NCBI RefSeq assembly: GCF_006402735.1
Contig: NZ_CP017174.1
Location: 2,917,001-2,981,000 of the forward strand
From: Myxococcus xanthus
GTDB lineage: Bacteria > Myxococcota > Myxococcia > Myxococcales > Myxococcaceae
Length of the DNA stretch: 64,000 nt
Direction: 5' to 3'
Below are positions 44,532 to 53,498 of the stretch, in pieces. Below the pieces are notes generated by a model, which was not told where the DNA came from, searched no databases, and saw only the letters and a program-made list of their open reading frames with translations. Positions within the stretch are counted from its first letter, which is position 1. Each line of letters opens with the position of its first letter. The position numbers were made by a program, and so were the translations under genes.

Positions 44532-45409
44532 GACTTCACCCCTGTTCGGGAAGGGGCCTCGGGGAACAGCTCCGCCTGGAGGGCGGAAGGCGGTGCGCTG
44601 GTCGGCAGGCCCAGGGCCTCGCGCACCGGCGCGAAGCTGCGTCGGTGGATGGGCAGCACGCCCTTTTCACGCAGCACCTGCAGGTGCTGCGGCGTGGGGT
44701 AGCCCTTGTGCGCGGCGAGCCCATAACCCGGGTACTGGGCATCCAGCTCCGTCATCCAGCGGTCGCGCGTCGTCTTCGCCAGGATGGAGGCCGCTGCGAT
44801 GCTGAGAGACAGTGCGTCCCCCTTGATGATGCCCTTCTGCGGCACCGAGCACTCCGGCACCGTGCGAGCATCCACCAGCAGGTGGTCCGGCTTCACCGAC
44901 AGCCCCTCCACCGCGCGGCGCATGGCCAGCAGGCCCGCGTGGTAGATGTTGATGCGGTCGATCTCCTCCACCTCCGCGCGGCCCACGGCCCAGGCCACCG
45001 CGTCGCGCTTGATGGCCTCGGCCAGCGACTCGCGCTTCTCGGCGTCGAGAATCTTCTTCGAGTCATCCAGCCCCTTGAGCCGGAAGCCCTTGGGCAGCAC
45101 GGCCGCGGCGGCCACGACGGGCCCCGCCAGCGGTGCCATGCCCGCCTCGTCCACACCCGCGATGTGCGTGTGGCCCTGCTCCCACAGCTCCGTCTCGAAA
45201 CGGAGCAGCTTGCGCAGACGCTGGCCCTCCGCGCGGTGCTTCTCCTGGCGCGAACGGATGCGCCGGGCGAGCGCATGCGCTCCCGCGCGCGGGTCAGCGT
45301 CCAACGCCTCCAGCAAGCCGGCGGGGACGGAGTTGGCCTGGGTGACGAAGCGCGCGGTCAACTCAGACAGCGCACACTGAAGCAGCTGTTCCACGGTGTC
45401 TGCGGACAT
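44528..45409 (-). CDS. rnhB: Ribonuclease HII with altered GRG motif
   Basis: A 293-residue RNase HII, which cuts the RNA strand of RNA-DNA hybrids and starts ribonucleotide excision repair. The acidic catalytic set is present: D87 and E88 (GVDEAG), D181 (LLVDARTVP) and D199 ([21 protein letters not shown]). The motif after DEAG, normally RGP, reads MAP ([13 protein letters not shown], 87-99). That replaces the Gly-Arg-Gly element that recognises the ribonucleotide junction in characterised enzymes. About 75 helical residues precede the catalytic core, longer than the usual start. It is the first gene of a three-gene minus-strand unit. Confidence 0.88.
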   Translation of the reverse strand: MSADTVEQLLQCALSELTARFVTQANSVPAGLLEALDADPRAGAHALARRIRSRQEKHRAEGQRLRKLLRFETELWEQGHTHIAGVDEAGMAPLAGPVVAAAAVLPKGFRLKGLDDSKKILDAEKRESLAEAIKRDAVAWAVGRAEVEEIDRINIYHAGLLAMRRAVEGLSVKPDHLLVDARTVPECSVPQKGIIKGDALSLSIAAASILAKTTRDRWMTELDAQYPGYGLAAHKGYPTPQHLQVLREKGVLPIHRRSFAPVREALGLPTSAPPSALQAELFPEAPSRTGVKS

Positions 45410-45684
45410 GATGAGGGCCCGGACCTACCTGGAACGTGTGCTGACAGGACCCCATGCGCAGGGACCGCGCGCACAGCGGCAACACATCCCCGCGGCCCCG
45501 TGCTCGGAGGAAGCCGACTGGAGGGCCCCCCTGGAAGCAGGGTGGGCCAGACGCGGGGAAGGCTGACGGGCGTCACGCATGTCACCAGCCGTACTCCATG
45601 GGGCGGGTGGAGCACAACCTCCCTCGCGTTCATTCAGATGAATCCATGAAACCGAGGTTGTCTCAGTGTCGCGCGGCGCGGGTC

Positions 45685-46068
45685 CTACGGATTGAGCTGG
45701 AGTTGGAGGGTGGCCGGCTCTGGCTGGCAGTTGCAGGCGTCACACACCCATTCCACCTGCTGGGCCGCGGACACCTTGGCGCCCGCGGTGGCCATCACTC
45801 GCACCACGCTGGGCGCGAGCGATTCGTTGATGGCGGTGCTGACGCCCTGGTCGTCTGTCACGCCGGTGATGCTCACGTTGGAGGTCACGTTGGTGCCGGT
45901 GACTGTCGCCCCGCGCACGCGCGCGCCCTCCGCCGACAGCACCTCCACCTTCAGCGACACCAACTCCGCCTGGCAGTCGTCCACCGCGCGCTCCATGCGA
46001 GGCGCCTGGTCACATGCCGCGAAGAGACCGAAACCGATGAGCCACGAAAACCAGCGTGCGCGAACCAT
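45685..46068 (-). CDS. Small lipoprotein with carboxypeptidase-regulatory-like beta domain
   Basis: A 127-residue lipoprotein from the ATG at 46068 (MVRARWFSWLIGFGLFAAC, lipobox Cys19); the frame is open to 46104. The mature part looks like a single beta-sandwich of the Ig or carboxypeptidase-regulatory type: LVSLKVEVLSAEGARVRGATVTGTNV, then VSITGVTDDQGVSTAI. A Cys cluster at the end reads WVCDACNCQPE. The family is not certain. It follows the zinc-finger/TPR membrane protein by 44 bp on the same strand. Confidence 0.68.
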   Translation of the reverse strand: MVRARWFSWLIGFGLFAACDQAPRMERAVDDCQAELVSLKVEVLSAEGARVRGATVTGTNVTSNVSITGVTDDQGVSTAINESLAPSVVRVMATAGAKVSAAQQVEWVCDACNCQPEPATLQLQLNP

Positions 46069-46112
46069 GCCGTGAAGGGTGATGCTGGCGTGCGGGCGCG
46101 GCAACGTCTGTA

Positions 46113-47579
46113 TCAGTCGGAAGTCGGAGCCACGCGTTCACTCGCGAAGCGTGCCGCTGCCGTGTCTGGGTAACGGTGTAGCACGTAGCGGTAGACTTCT
46201 TCCGCGCGCGGCGCGTCGTGCATCCGTTCGCCCAACACACGCGCCAGAAGTACCAACGCACGGGGCGCGGTGGGCTCATCGGGCGCCGTGTCTGCCGCGG
46301 ATTCCAACGCCGCTACCGCCAGTGGGAAATTTCCTTCCACGGCCGCGGCCTGTCCGACGAACAGGTGATGCTCGGGGGGCACACGCAGCCGCGATTGCTG
46401 CCGCACGGTGGCATACAGCGACATCGCGAGTGGAACATCGCGGGCGTTCACCGCGGCCGCCAGCGCCTCCAGGGGGTCGTCGTTGGAGGTTCCCGTCTCG
46501 GCGGCGGTGGCCGCTGCTCCGGTGAAGGGAATGGGACCGGCTTCGCGCAGGGGCGGCACCATGCGGCTCGGTTGTGCGTCGCCCAGCACGGGGCCCAGGT
46601 AGTCTTGCTCGAGGCCATACCCCAGCGCATCGCCCCGCGTGTACAGCAGCAGCCCCACCACGTGCGCGGCGGTGAAGGGGATGATCAACGTGACGGCTTC
46701 GGCCAGCACGCGTGAGATGACGAAGAGGTTCAGCACGCGCAGCAGCAACGCCACCCCGTGCGTCATGAGGTGGAGGACGCCCAGGCCCATCAGCGTTCCC
46801 GCGACCAGCGTGTAGTCCCGGCCCAGGCGGCGGACGATGCGAAGGGTTCCGGGCACGTCGAACAGGGTCAGCAGGGGCTGGCGCGCGGCGGTGATGAGGA
46901 GCGCCGCGGGCAGCCAGAGGACGCCGAGCAGCAGCAGGCCGATCAGCACTGGGTCCACTGTCAGCAGCCCGGGGGTGTCCAGGCCTCGAATCCACGCGCC
47001 GAGCGCCGAGCGCCCCTCTTGGAGGAGCGGGCGCAGCACGGTGACGTAGAGGAACGCGGGCATCCAGACGATGGCGAAGGTCACCACGCCGCGGAGGCCG
47101 GGGAGAACCGCGTCATGGAAGTAGTCGCGGTAGTCGGGCGAGCGCAGCGCCATCTCGCCGCGGGCCGAGTCCCGCGCGAGCGTGAAGAAGGTGCCCCAGA
47201 AGACGCCTCCGTAAATCGTCAGCGGGATGAGGGCCGAGAAGGAGATGGCCAGCTCCACCAGCCACCGGAGCGCCGCCAGGAAGACGCTGACCGCCACCAT
47301 GACCTGCAGGCCGGACGGGGTGAAGACGTAGCGCCACGCGCCCTTGAGCCGCTGCGCCACGGACACCCGGCTGCGCGAGGTGAGCAGGGTCTGCGCCACG
47401 TCGCCGCAGCGCTCGCACGCCACCAGCTCCACCGTCTGGGCCCGCCGACCCACCACGCAGTCGGGGCAGAGCGTTTCGTTGCACCTCTCGCAACGCCACC
47501 CGGCCACGGCGGTCCGATGCCGCTGGCAGCGGGGAAGGGGCGCATCCGGTGGAATGATGTTGGGCGATGAGGGGCTCAT
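46113..47579 (-). CDS. Membrane protein with N-terminal zinc-ribbon/B-box and C-terminal TPR-like helices
   Basis: A 488-residue protein from the ATG at 47579, with GGGGG upstream. The N terminus has two zinc-binding Cys/His clusters (PRCQRHRTAVAGWRCERCNETLCPDC, then ACERCGD, residues about 16-62) of the B-box/rhodopsin-like ribbon type. Next come about five or six hydrophobic helices (70-320), resembling a Yip1/DUF-type membrane domain, with a long amphipathic region. A C-terminal helical repeat domain (about 370-485: LEALAAAVNARDVPLAMSLYATVRQ, VLGERMHDAPRAEEVYRYVLHRYPDTAAA) is TPR-like. It lies 11 bp after the M61 peptidase gene. Role unknown. Confidence 0.75.
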   Translation of the reverse strand: MSPSSPNIIPPDAPLPRCQRHRTAVAGWRCERCNETLCPDCVVGRRAQTVELVACERCGDVAQTLLTSRSRVSVAQRLKGAWRYVFTPSGLQVMVAVSVFLAALRWLVELAISFSALIPLTIYGGVFWGTFFTLARDSARGEMALRSPDYRDYFHDAVLPGLRGVVTFAIVWMPAFLYVTVLRPLLQEGRSALGAWIRGLDTPGLLTVDPVLIGLLLLGVLWLPAALLITAARQPLLTLFDVPGTLRIVRRLGRDYTLVAGTLMGLGVLHLMTHGVALLLRVLNLFVISRVLAEAVTLIIPFTAAHVVGLLLYTRGDALGYGLEQDYLGPVLGDAQPSRMVPPLREAGPIPFTGAAATAAETGTSNDDPLEALAAAVNARDVPLAMSLYATVRQQSRLRVPPEHHLFVGQAAAVEGNFPLAVAALESAADTAPDEPTAPRALVLLARVLGERMHDAPRAEEVYRYVLHRYPDTAAARFASERVAPTSD

Positions 47580-47590
47580 GGCCCCCAAGC

Positions 47591-49369
47591 CTACGACTGC
47601 CCCGGGGACTCTTCCCAGGGGGCTCCGAGCCACGCCTGATAGGCGGCCTTCTGGGCGTCGGTGGGTCGCTCCACGCGGGACAGCCACGCCGCCTCCGCGG
47701 GCTTCGTCCCCAGCACCACCGGGATTTCCAGCAGCCGGTCACGGCGGAACACCGTGAGCCGCACCGTCTCGCCGGGCCTCCGCTCCTCGCAGCGGGACAG
47801 CAGGCTGGCGCCGTCCACCTTCCAGCCATCCAGCGCGACCAGGTCGTCCTCCACGTAGAGCCCCGCGTCCTGTGCGGGCGAGCCATCCATCACCACCGCC
47901 ACGGTGCCACTGCCCCGCGTGGTGACGCCCAGCCAGCCCTTGGGCTTGCCTTCCCCCGCCCGGCCTCGCGGCGGCGGCGTGCCTCCCTTGTCGCTGGCGG
48001 CCTCGCGCGGACGGAAGTTCAGCTCCAGACCGACGTGGGCGAAGACGGAGTAGTCCAGCGGCTGCGTGGTGCGCAGCGCCCGGTCGAAGAAGGGCGTCAG
48101 GTCCACGCCGGCCACCTCGCTGGCCACGGCTTCGACGCCGTCCTCGGGAACGCCGGCGCCGTCGCCGTAGCGCTGCCACAAGACGCGCGCGACGTCATCC
48201 AGGCAACGGGCGTCACCGGTGGCGCGGCGGATCTCCAGGTCGAGCAGCGCGGAGACGACCTCGCCCTTGAGGTAGTAGGAGATGGCGCTGTTGGGCGAGT
48301 TCTCGTCCGGGCGGTAGTGCTTCACCCAGCTCACCAGCGACGCCTCCGTCAGCGTCTGCACGTGGCGCCCCGGCGTGGCGTGCAGCGCGGTGAGCGTTTC
48401 GCCCAGGCGCGTGAGGTAGCGCTGCGCGGACATCAGCCCGGCGCGCCGCACGAAGAGGTTGTCGTAGTACGCCGTGGAGCCCTCGAAGGCCCACAGCAGC
48501 GAGGTGTAGTTCTCCTTCGCGTAGTCGAAGGGCACCAGCGCACGCGGCTTCACCCGCTTGATGAACCACAGGTGGAAGTACTCATGCGCCACCAGGGTGA
48601 GCAGGTCCTCCCAGCCGCGGTTGGTGGAAAGTCCGACGCGGGGGAACAGCAGCGCGGTGCTGGCCTTGTGCTCCAGGCCGCCTCGGCCCCGGTCCGTCAG
48701 GTACAGCAGGATGAGGTAGCGCGGCATGGGCAGGCCGCCGAACACGCGGGCCTGGCATTCGCAGATGCGCTTCAGGTCCGCGCACAGCCGCTCCGGGTCC
48801 TGCACCGTGTCGCCCCACACCACGACTTCGTGCGGCACGCCCTCCACGCTGAAGGTGAGCGGCGTGTGGGGACCGACCTCGAAGGGGCTGTCCACCAGCT
48901 CGTCGTAGTCCTGGGCGACGAAGGTGTTAGCGCGCTGGCCCAGCGCGCAGAAGGTCCGCCAGCCGGGGGGCGCGTCCACCGTGACGTGGTGCTCCAGCCC
49001 GCGCGTGTCCTCCGTGTAGAGGAACGTGGCGGCGCCGTTGAAGTAGGCGTGTGAGCCGTCCAGGTGGTTGGTTCGCACCGTCAGCTCGTTGGCGTAGACG
49101 CGGTAGCGCAGCGTGACGGCCACGCCCTTCGCGTCCACCCGCCAGGTGCGCTTGTCCGCGCGCCGCACCGGAAGGAGCGTTCCGTCCGGCGCATGGGCCG
49201 TCATGTCCTGCACCTGCCGCGCGAACTCCCGCACCATGTAGCTGCCGGGCGTCCACACCGGCAGCACTGCGTCCAGCACGCTGGCGCCTCCTGGGAAGGA
49301 GGCTTCCACCTCCAGCAGGTGCGTATGCGGCCGGGGCATGGAGACGCGGTAGCGGACGGCACGGTGCAT
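47591..49369 (-). CDS. M61 family metallopeptidase (glycyl aminopeptidase-like) with C-terminal PDZ
   Basis: A 592-residue zinc peptidase of the M61 family. The N-terminal beta domain has VWTPGSYMVREFARQVQ. The catalytic domain carries LLTLVAHEYFHLWFIKR (HExxH) and the downstream zinc ligand in LLWAFEGSTAYYDN. A PDZ domain is near the C terminus (GWLGVTTRGSGTVAVVMDGSP, GLYVEDDLVALDG). M61 enzymes cleave N-terminal Gly or Ala. There is no signal peptide at the chosen ATG, so it is probably cytoplasmic, although some relatives are exported. It heads a three-gene minus-strand group. Confidence 0.9.
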   Translation of the reverse strand: MHRAVRYRVSMPRPHTHLLEVEASFPGGASVLDAVLPVWTPGSYMVREFARQVQDMTAHAPDGTLLPVRRADKRTWRVDAKGVAVTLRYRVYANELTVRTNHLDGSHAYFNGAATFLYTEDTRGLEHHVTVDAPPGWRTFCALGQRANTFVAQDYDELVDSPFEVGPHTPLTFSVEGVPHEVVVWGDTVQDPERLCADLKRICECQARVFGGLPMPRYLILLYLTDRGRGGLEHKASTALLFPRVGLSTNRGWEDLLTLVAHEYFHLWFIKRVKPRALVPFDYAKENYTSLLWAFEGSTAYYDNLFVRRAGLMSAQRYLTRLGETLTALHATPGRHVQTLTEASLVSWVKHYRPDENSPNSAISYYLKGEVVSALLDLEIRRATGDARCLDDVARVLWQRYGDGAGVPEDGVEAVASEVAGVDLTPFFDRALRTTQPLDYSVFAHVGLELNFRPREAASDKGGTPPPRGRAGEGKPKGWLGVTTRGSGTVAVVMDGSPAQDAGLYVEDDLVALDGWKVDGASLLSRCEERRPGETVRLTVFRRDRLLEIPVVLGTKPAEAAWLSRVERPTDAQKAAYQAWLGAPWEESPGQS

Positions 49370-49399
49370 GAGCAGTGTCTCTCTCCCCCCGGCCGCAGG

Positions 49400-50818
49400 T
49401 TACTTCGCGCGGACGAGGACGGCGCCGAAGAATCCGTCAGTCCCGTGGGTGTGAGGCGCCAGCCGGAGGAAGGGGCCGGGGCCGATCTTCTCGGCCAGCT
49501 CCACCCCCAGCAGCTCCGCCACCGGCTTCACCGTGAAATCGGGGTGCTTCGCGAGGAAGTCCTCCACCACGTTCTCGTTCTCCTCGCGCAGCACGCTGCA
49601 CGTGCCGTAGATGAGCCGGCCGCCGGGCTTCACCAGCGTGGCGAAGCGCGCCAGCAGGGCCTTTTGCCGGCCTACGTGCATCTCCAAATCCTCCGGCGTG
49701 AGGCGGTAGCGCGCGTCAGGCTTGCGGCGGAAGGTGCCGGTGCCGCTGCACGGCGCGTCCACCAGCACCCGGTCCGCCTTGCCCTTGAGGGGCGTCAGCG
49801 CGGCGTCGGCCTCCGGGCCCTCGTGGGGGATGAGCTGGGCGCGCACGTTGTGCACACCCGCGCGGCGCGCGCGCTTCTTCAGGTCCTCCATGCGGCGCTC
49901 ATCGATGTCCAGGGCGTGCAAGTCACCCCGGTTCTTCATCTGCGCGGCGAGCTGCAGCGTCTTGCCGCCGGCACCCGCGCACGCATCCACCACGCGCGTG
50001 GGCGGCGCGTCCACCAGCATGCCGAGCAACTGGCTGCCCTCGTCCTGGAGCTCCAGCATGCCTTCGCGGAAGCTCTCCAGGGAGAAGGCGTTGATTCGCG
50101 TCTCCAGCACCAGGCCCATGGGCGACAGCGGCGTGGGCTTGACGTCCACCGTCTCCGCCTTCAGCCGCTGCGCCAGCGCGTCGCGGTCCCCCTTGAGGAG
50201 GTTGGCTCGGGCGACCAGCGGGGCGCGCTCGTTCATCGCCTCCGCGGCGCGAGCGGCATCCCGGCCGAACGTCTGGAGGAAGCGGTCGGCGAGGAAGTCC
50301 GGCAGCGACGCGGCGATGGGGAAGCGCTCGCGGGCGGGCAGGGCCTCCAGGGCGGCGGCGGCTTCGGGAAGGGCACCCAGGGCTTGCGCATCCGGGGGCG
50401 CCAGCGCGGACTGGCGGGCCACCAGGCCCTGGGGCTCGCCGTAGAGGACGCGCGAGGCGGCCAGGCGGAGCACGTCCTGGCGCGAGGTCTCCAGGCTGTC
50501 GAAGCGTGGGTGGGCGCGGGACAGCAGGAAGTCCACCGTCCGCTGGCGGCGCAGCAGGCCGTAGACGCGCTCGGCCACGGCGCGGCGCTCGTTGGAGTAG
50601 AGGTTGGCCTTGCGGCGCAGGGTGAAGTCCAGCGCGCGGTCGGCCATGCGGCCCTCGTGCCGGACCGAGCCGTACGCCTCCAGGCAGGCCTGGAGGACCA
50701 GGTCTTCTCGCAGGGGCCGTTCGGGCCGCTCGGAGGGGGAGAGCTTCTTCCCGGACGGAGCGCCGGACTTCTTCGGGGCCGACCGCGAGTGCGGGCGGGA
50801 CTTGCGTTGGGTGGCCAT
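49400..50818 (-). CDS. RsmB/NOP-family RNA (cytosine-5) methyltransferase
   Basis: A 472-residue enzyme methylating C5 of cytosine in RNA with S-adenosylmethionine. A basic, Lys/Ser-rich N-terminal 35 residues precede a NusB-like helical domain (about 40-190). The Rossmann methyltransferase domain then shows VVDACAGAGGKTLQLAA (SAM site), LHALDIDERRMEDLKKRA, and the two catalytic cysteines in VLVDAPCSGTGTFRRKP and YGTCSVLREENE. This is the RsmB arrangement (16S C967), but the exact target is not proven. The ATG at 50818 is chosen at the basic start; the frame is open further upstream. Confidence 0.92.
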   Translation of the reverse strand: MATQRKSRPHSRSAPKKSGAPSGKKLSPSERPERPLREDLVLQACLEAYGSVRHEGRMADRALDFTLRRKANLYSNERRAVAERVYGLLRRQRTVDFLLSRAHPRFDSLETSRQDVLRLAASRVLYGEPQGLVARQSALAPPDAQALGALPEAAAALEALPARERFPIAASLPDFLADRFLQTFGRDAARAAEAMNERAPLVARANLLKGDRDALAQRLKAETVDVKPTPLSPMGLVLETRINAFSLESFREGMLELQDEGSQLLGMLVDAPPTRVVDACAGAGGKTLQLAAQMKNRGDLHALDIDERRMEDLKKRARRAGVHNVRAQLIPHEGPEADAALTPLKGKADRVLVDAPCSGTGTFRRKPDARYRLTPEDLEMHVGRQKALLARFATLVKPGGRLIYGTCSVLREENENVVEDFLAKHPDFTVKPVAELLGVELAEKIGPGPFLRLAPHTHGTDGFFGAVLVRAK

Positions 50819-50890
50819 GACGGAATGCGGCTTTGCATTCCTCGGGCCGGGTTGACAAGCGCGGAAAGCAAATCCGCCCCGGCGGACGCC

Positions 50891-50924
50891 CGCCCCTCCG
50901 CCGTGTGACGTCAGGCGGAGGGCG
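50891..50924 (-). terminator. Hairpin downstream of the metallophosphoesterase gene
   Basis: GC-rich inverted repeat (arms 50891-50902 and 50914-50924, one bulged base, 11-nt loop) 25 bp past the minus-strand stop at 50949. There is no T-run in either direction, so it is a possible factor-assisted terminator only. Confidence 0.4.
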
Positions 50925-50948
50925 CGGGAGACCTTGGGCGGGGAGGCC

Positions 50949-52583
50949 CTACTTGCGGCGCCGGTGGAGCAGACCCGCGGCCAGCAGGGCCAGGGCCGCC
51001 GGGAGGAGGGTGGCGGTGGGGCCCGCGGCGCAGCCACCGCTCGAACTGCTCATGCCGTCATCCGGGGGGCCGGGAGTATCCGGAAGCCCCGGGCGGGGAG
51101 CCGGTGAGCCCGGGTCCGTCGTGCCGGAATCCGGCGTCTGGGGCTCCTCACCGGGAGTCTCCGCCACCTGGACCAGGGCGGTGGCCGTCTGCTTCACCGT
51201 GCCCTGGGTGGCGGTGGCCGTCACCGTGTACTGCCCGGGGATGGCGAAGACGTACTCGGCGACCTCTCCCTCGGCCGTGCCGCCGTCGCCGAAATCCCAG
51301 GTCACCGTGGCGGCCTCGAAGGACGGCGTGGCCCGGAAGAAGGCGCGGTGGGGGGCCACGCCCCGCTCGCCCTCCACGACGAGCGTCAGCGCACCCTCGG
51401 GAAGCTGCTCCTGCGGAGGCAGCTCCTTCTGCAGCGTGAAGCGGTCCACGGTGTCTCCGTTCACCCCGAGCAACTGCGCGGTGAGCGTGCCGTCGACCAC
51501 CGTCACGTCGAGGAAGCCATAGGCCTGGTTGTCGCGGATGACGCTCCAGTCCGGCTTGCTGCCGGGGAGCTTCCTCAGCGTCGCGCCGCCGCCGCCCACC
51601 ACGAGGTAGGGGATGCCCTTCTCGCCGGACCCGGCGACGGCGTCACCCTTCATGGGCTTGCTGCGCTCGTAGTTGTGGTCGTGCCCGGTGAGCACCAGGT
51701 CCACGCCGTACTTCTCCATGATGGGGCCGAAGTGGCGGCGCATGGAGAGCTGCGAGCCGTGCTCGCCACTGGACCAGGGCGGGTGGTGGAAGAAGACAAT
51801 CTTCCACGGCTGCGTCGACCCCGCGAGGTCCCGCTCCAGCCACGCCTTCTGCGCATCCCGCGTGCAACGGTCCGCCGACGCCAGTCCCACGGCGCAGTTG
51901 GAGTCGAGCGCCACGAAGTGCACGTGGCCCCAGTCGAACGAGTAGTAGCGCTCCGTGCCCTCGGGGTTGTTGGTGGGCAGGTAGAGGTTGTCCAGGTAGG
52001 GCTGCCCCTGGTTCGTCACGTACTCATGGTTGCCGAGCGCCGCGAAGAACGGCACCTGGGCCAGCAGGGCCTCCATGGGCACGAAGAGGTTGTTCTGGAT
52101 CTCCGCCTCGGTGCCAGCGGCGTAGGCGTTGTCCCCCAGTGCGACGAACAGCTCCGCCTGCCGCTTGACCATGGCCGCAGCGACCTTCTTCTGGTTCGAG
52201 CCGCCCGTGCCAAAGTCGCCCACCGCCACGAAGTGCACGCTGCGGGTCCCCGGCACCGGCGCGGTGCGGAATCGATTGAGCTGCGTGCGCAGGCCGCAGG
52301 CCGACACTTCGTACGCGTACTCGGTGCCCGGCTTCAGCCCGGTCAGCACCACCGAGTGCAGCTTCCCGCCGTCCTGGGAGACAGCGGACTGGTTGGCTGC
52401 GCCCTCGCCGTAGCGCACCTCCGCCTGGCAGTTGGCCGCGAGCCGGAAGGCGATCGTCGCCGTGTCTGGCCCCACCTTCTGCAGATAAGGGTCTCGATAC
52501 AGCGTCCCTGCACTCGCGGTGCTGGCCAGCAGCATCAGCGCGGCCGTCCAGGGGGCAAGGTGAAAGGGGGTCTTCCGGTGCAT
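50949..52583 (-). CDS. Secreted purple-acid-phosphatase-like metallophosphoesterase with PKD and MYXO-CTERM signal
   Basis: A 544-residue exported phosphatase with a signal peptide ending TASAG. A fibronectin-like purple acid phosphatase N-terminal domain (about 30-110: DPYLQKVGPDTATIAFRL) precedes the calcineurin-type catalytic domain (about 115-365). Its metal-binding blocks are VAVGDFGTGG, VALGDNAY, AALGNHEYV, VFFHHPPW and LTGHDHNYER. A PKD domain (about 405-475, VTWDFGDGGTAEGE) follows, then a Pro/Asp linker. The C-terminal signal is GGCAAGPTATLLPAALALLA with a final HRRRK, i.e. MYXO-CTERM surface anchoring. It releases phosphate from organic esters outside the cell and lies directly downstream of the polyphosphate gene group. 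Confidence 0.92.
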   Translation of the reverse strand: MHRKTPFHLAPWTAALMLLASTASAGTLYRDPYLQKVGPDTATIAFRLAANCQAEVRYGEGAANQSAVSQDGGKLHSVVLTGLKPGTEYAYEVSACGLRTQLNRFRTAPVPGTRSVHFVAVGDFGTGGSNQKKVAAAMVKRQAELFVALGDNAYAAGTEAEIQNNLFVPMEALLAQVPFFAALGNHEYVTNQGQPYLDNLYLPTNNPEGTERYYSFDWGHVHFVALDSNCAVGLASADRCTRDAQKAWLERDLAGSTQPWKIVFFHHPPWSSGEHGSQLSMRRHFGPIMEKYGVDLVLTGHDHNYERSKPMKGDAVAGSGEKGIPYLVVGGGGATLRKLPGSKPDWSVIRDNQAYGFLDVTVVDGTLTAQLLGVNGDTVDRFTLQKELPPQEQLPEGALTLVVEGERGVAPHRAFFRATPSFEAATVTWDFGDGGTAEGEVAEYVFAIPGQYTVTATATQGTVKQTATALVQVAETPGEEPQTPDSGTTDPGSPAPRPGLPDTPGPPDDGMSSSSGGCAAGPTATLLPAALALLAAGLLHRRRK

Positions 52584-52712
52584 GAGGCCTCCTCCCGAAC
52601 AAGCTCGGGATGGAGGCGCAACCGTTCAACCGCTGACCTTCATCCTGCCCCCACTCGGAGTAGGAGACGGTGGGGCAGGGCCTCGTGTGTCCGCCTACTC
52701 CCCGGCCAGGCG

Positions 52713-53498
52713 TCAAGGCTTGATGTCGTAGGCCGCCAGGTCCTCGGTGCGTTCGCCTTCCTCACGCACCTTTCCGATGCCGGGGACGAGCCAGTAGAAG
52801 CGCGTCTTGTCCGGCTTCACCTCGCCGTTGTTGTTGACCTTGTCGCGCTGAATCTTGACCGCGTTGGTGAAGGTTCCAGCCCGCGTCGTCACCGTCACGC
52901 CGGATTCGAGCACCTTCCAGATGTACGTCGGGTCCTTCTGGTCCTTCGAGCCGTCGCCCAGGGTGATGTGCTCGAGCACGTCGCTCTTGTACGTCCAGGG
53001 CAGGGCGTCCGGGACGCTCGCCACGGACTTCACCGTGGCCGGAGACCAGGTGGTGGAGCGGACCTGCTGGCCATTGCGGTAGTCGTCCTCGCGCAGGCGC
53101 ACGACGAGCCCGTTGGTGAGCTCCACCTGCCACGAATACTCCTCATAGAGGGTGCCGTTGCGCACGCGGTCCTGGCGGCTGTGCACCTGGACGGCGTTGA
53201 TGCCCGGCTGGCCAGGGACTTCACCGGGGCCCACCACCGTCACCTGCTTCTGGAAGTTGCCTTCGACGGGGTCCTGGATGTCGTAGGTCCAGGTGCTGCC
53301 CGCGGTCAGCGGCCACAGCGACTGCGCCCCGGTGGGCTCCTCTCCGTTGCCCTGTCCATCCGGTCCACCCGGCACCACCGGCTCTCCCGGCAGTCCGCCG
53401 CCGGGTGTCGGGTCCTGCGAATCTCCCGCGGGCAGGCTGTTGCCGCCACACGCCACCAACCACCCCGCCGCGAACACGGCCACCCAGCTGCGCCTCAT
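52713..53498 (-). CDS. Hypothetical lipoprotein of the polyphosphate locus
   Basis: A 261-residue lipoprotein. The ATG at 53498 (GGAG 8-10 nt upstream) gives MRRSWVAVFAAGWLVAC with lipobox Cys17. A Gly/Pro-rich linker (about 20-55) precedes a beta-rich globular domain (SLWPLTAGSTWTYDIQDPVEG, TFTNAVKIQRDKVNNNGEVKP, FYWLVPGIGKVREEG). The domain resembles the generic lipoproteins whose text begins with a WPL..GSTWTY motif, of unknown function. The start overlaps the stop of the DUF4956 gene (ATGA), so it is translationally coupled to it. Confidence 0.78.
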   Translation of the reverse strand: MRRSWVAVFAAGWLVACGGNSLPAGDSQDPTPGGGLPGEPVVPGGPDGQGNGEEPTGAQSLWPLTAGSTWTYDIQDPVEGNFQKQVTVVGPGEVPGQPGINAVQVHSRQDRVRNGTLYEEYSWQVELTNGLVVRLREDDYRNGQQVRSTTWSPATVKSVASVPDALPWTYKSDVLEHITLGDGSKDQKDPTYIWKVLESGVTVTTRAGTFTNAVKIQRDKVNNNGEVKPDKTRFYWLVPGIGKVREEGERTEDLAAYDIKP

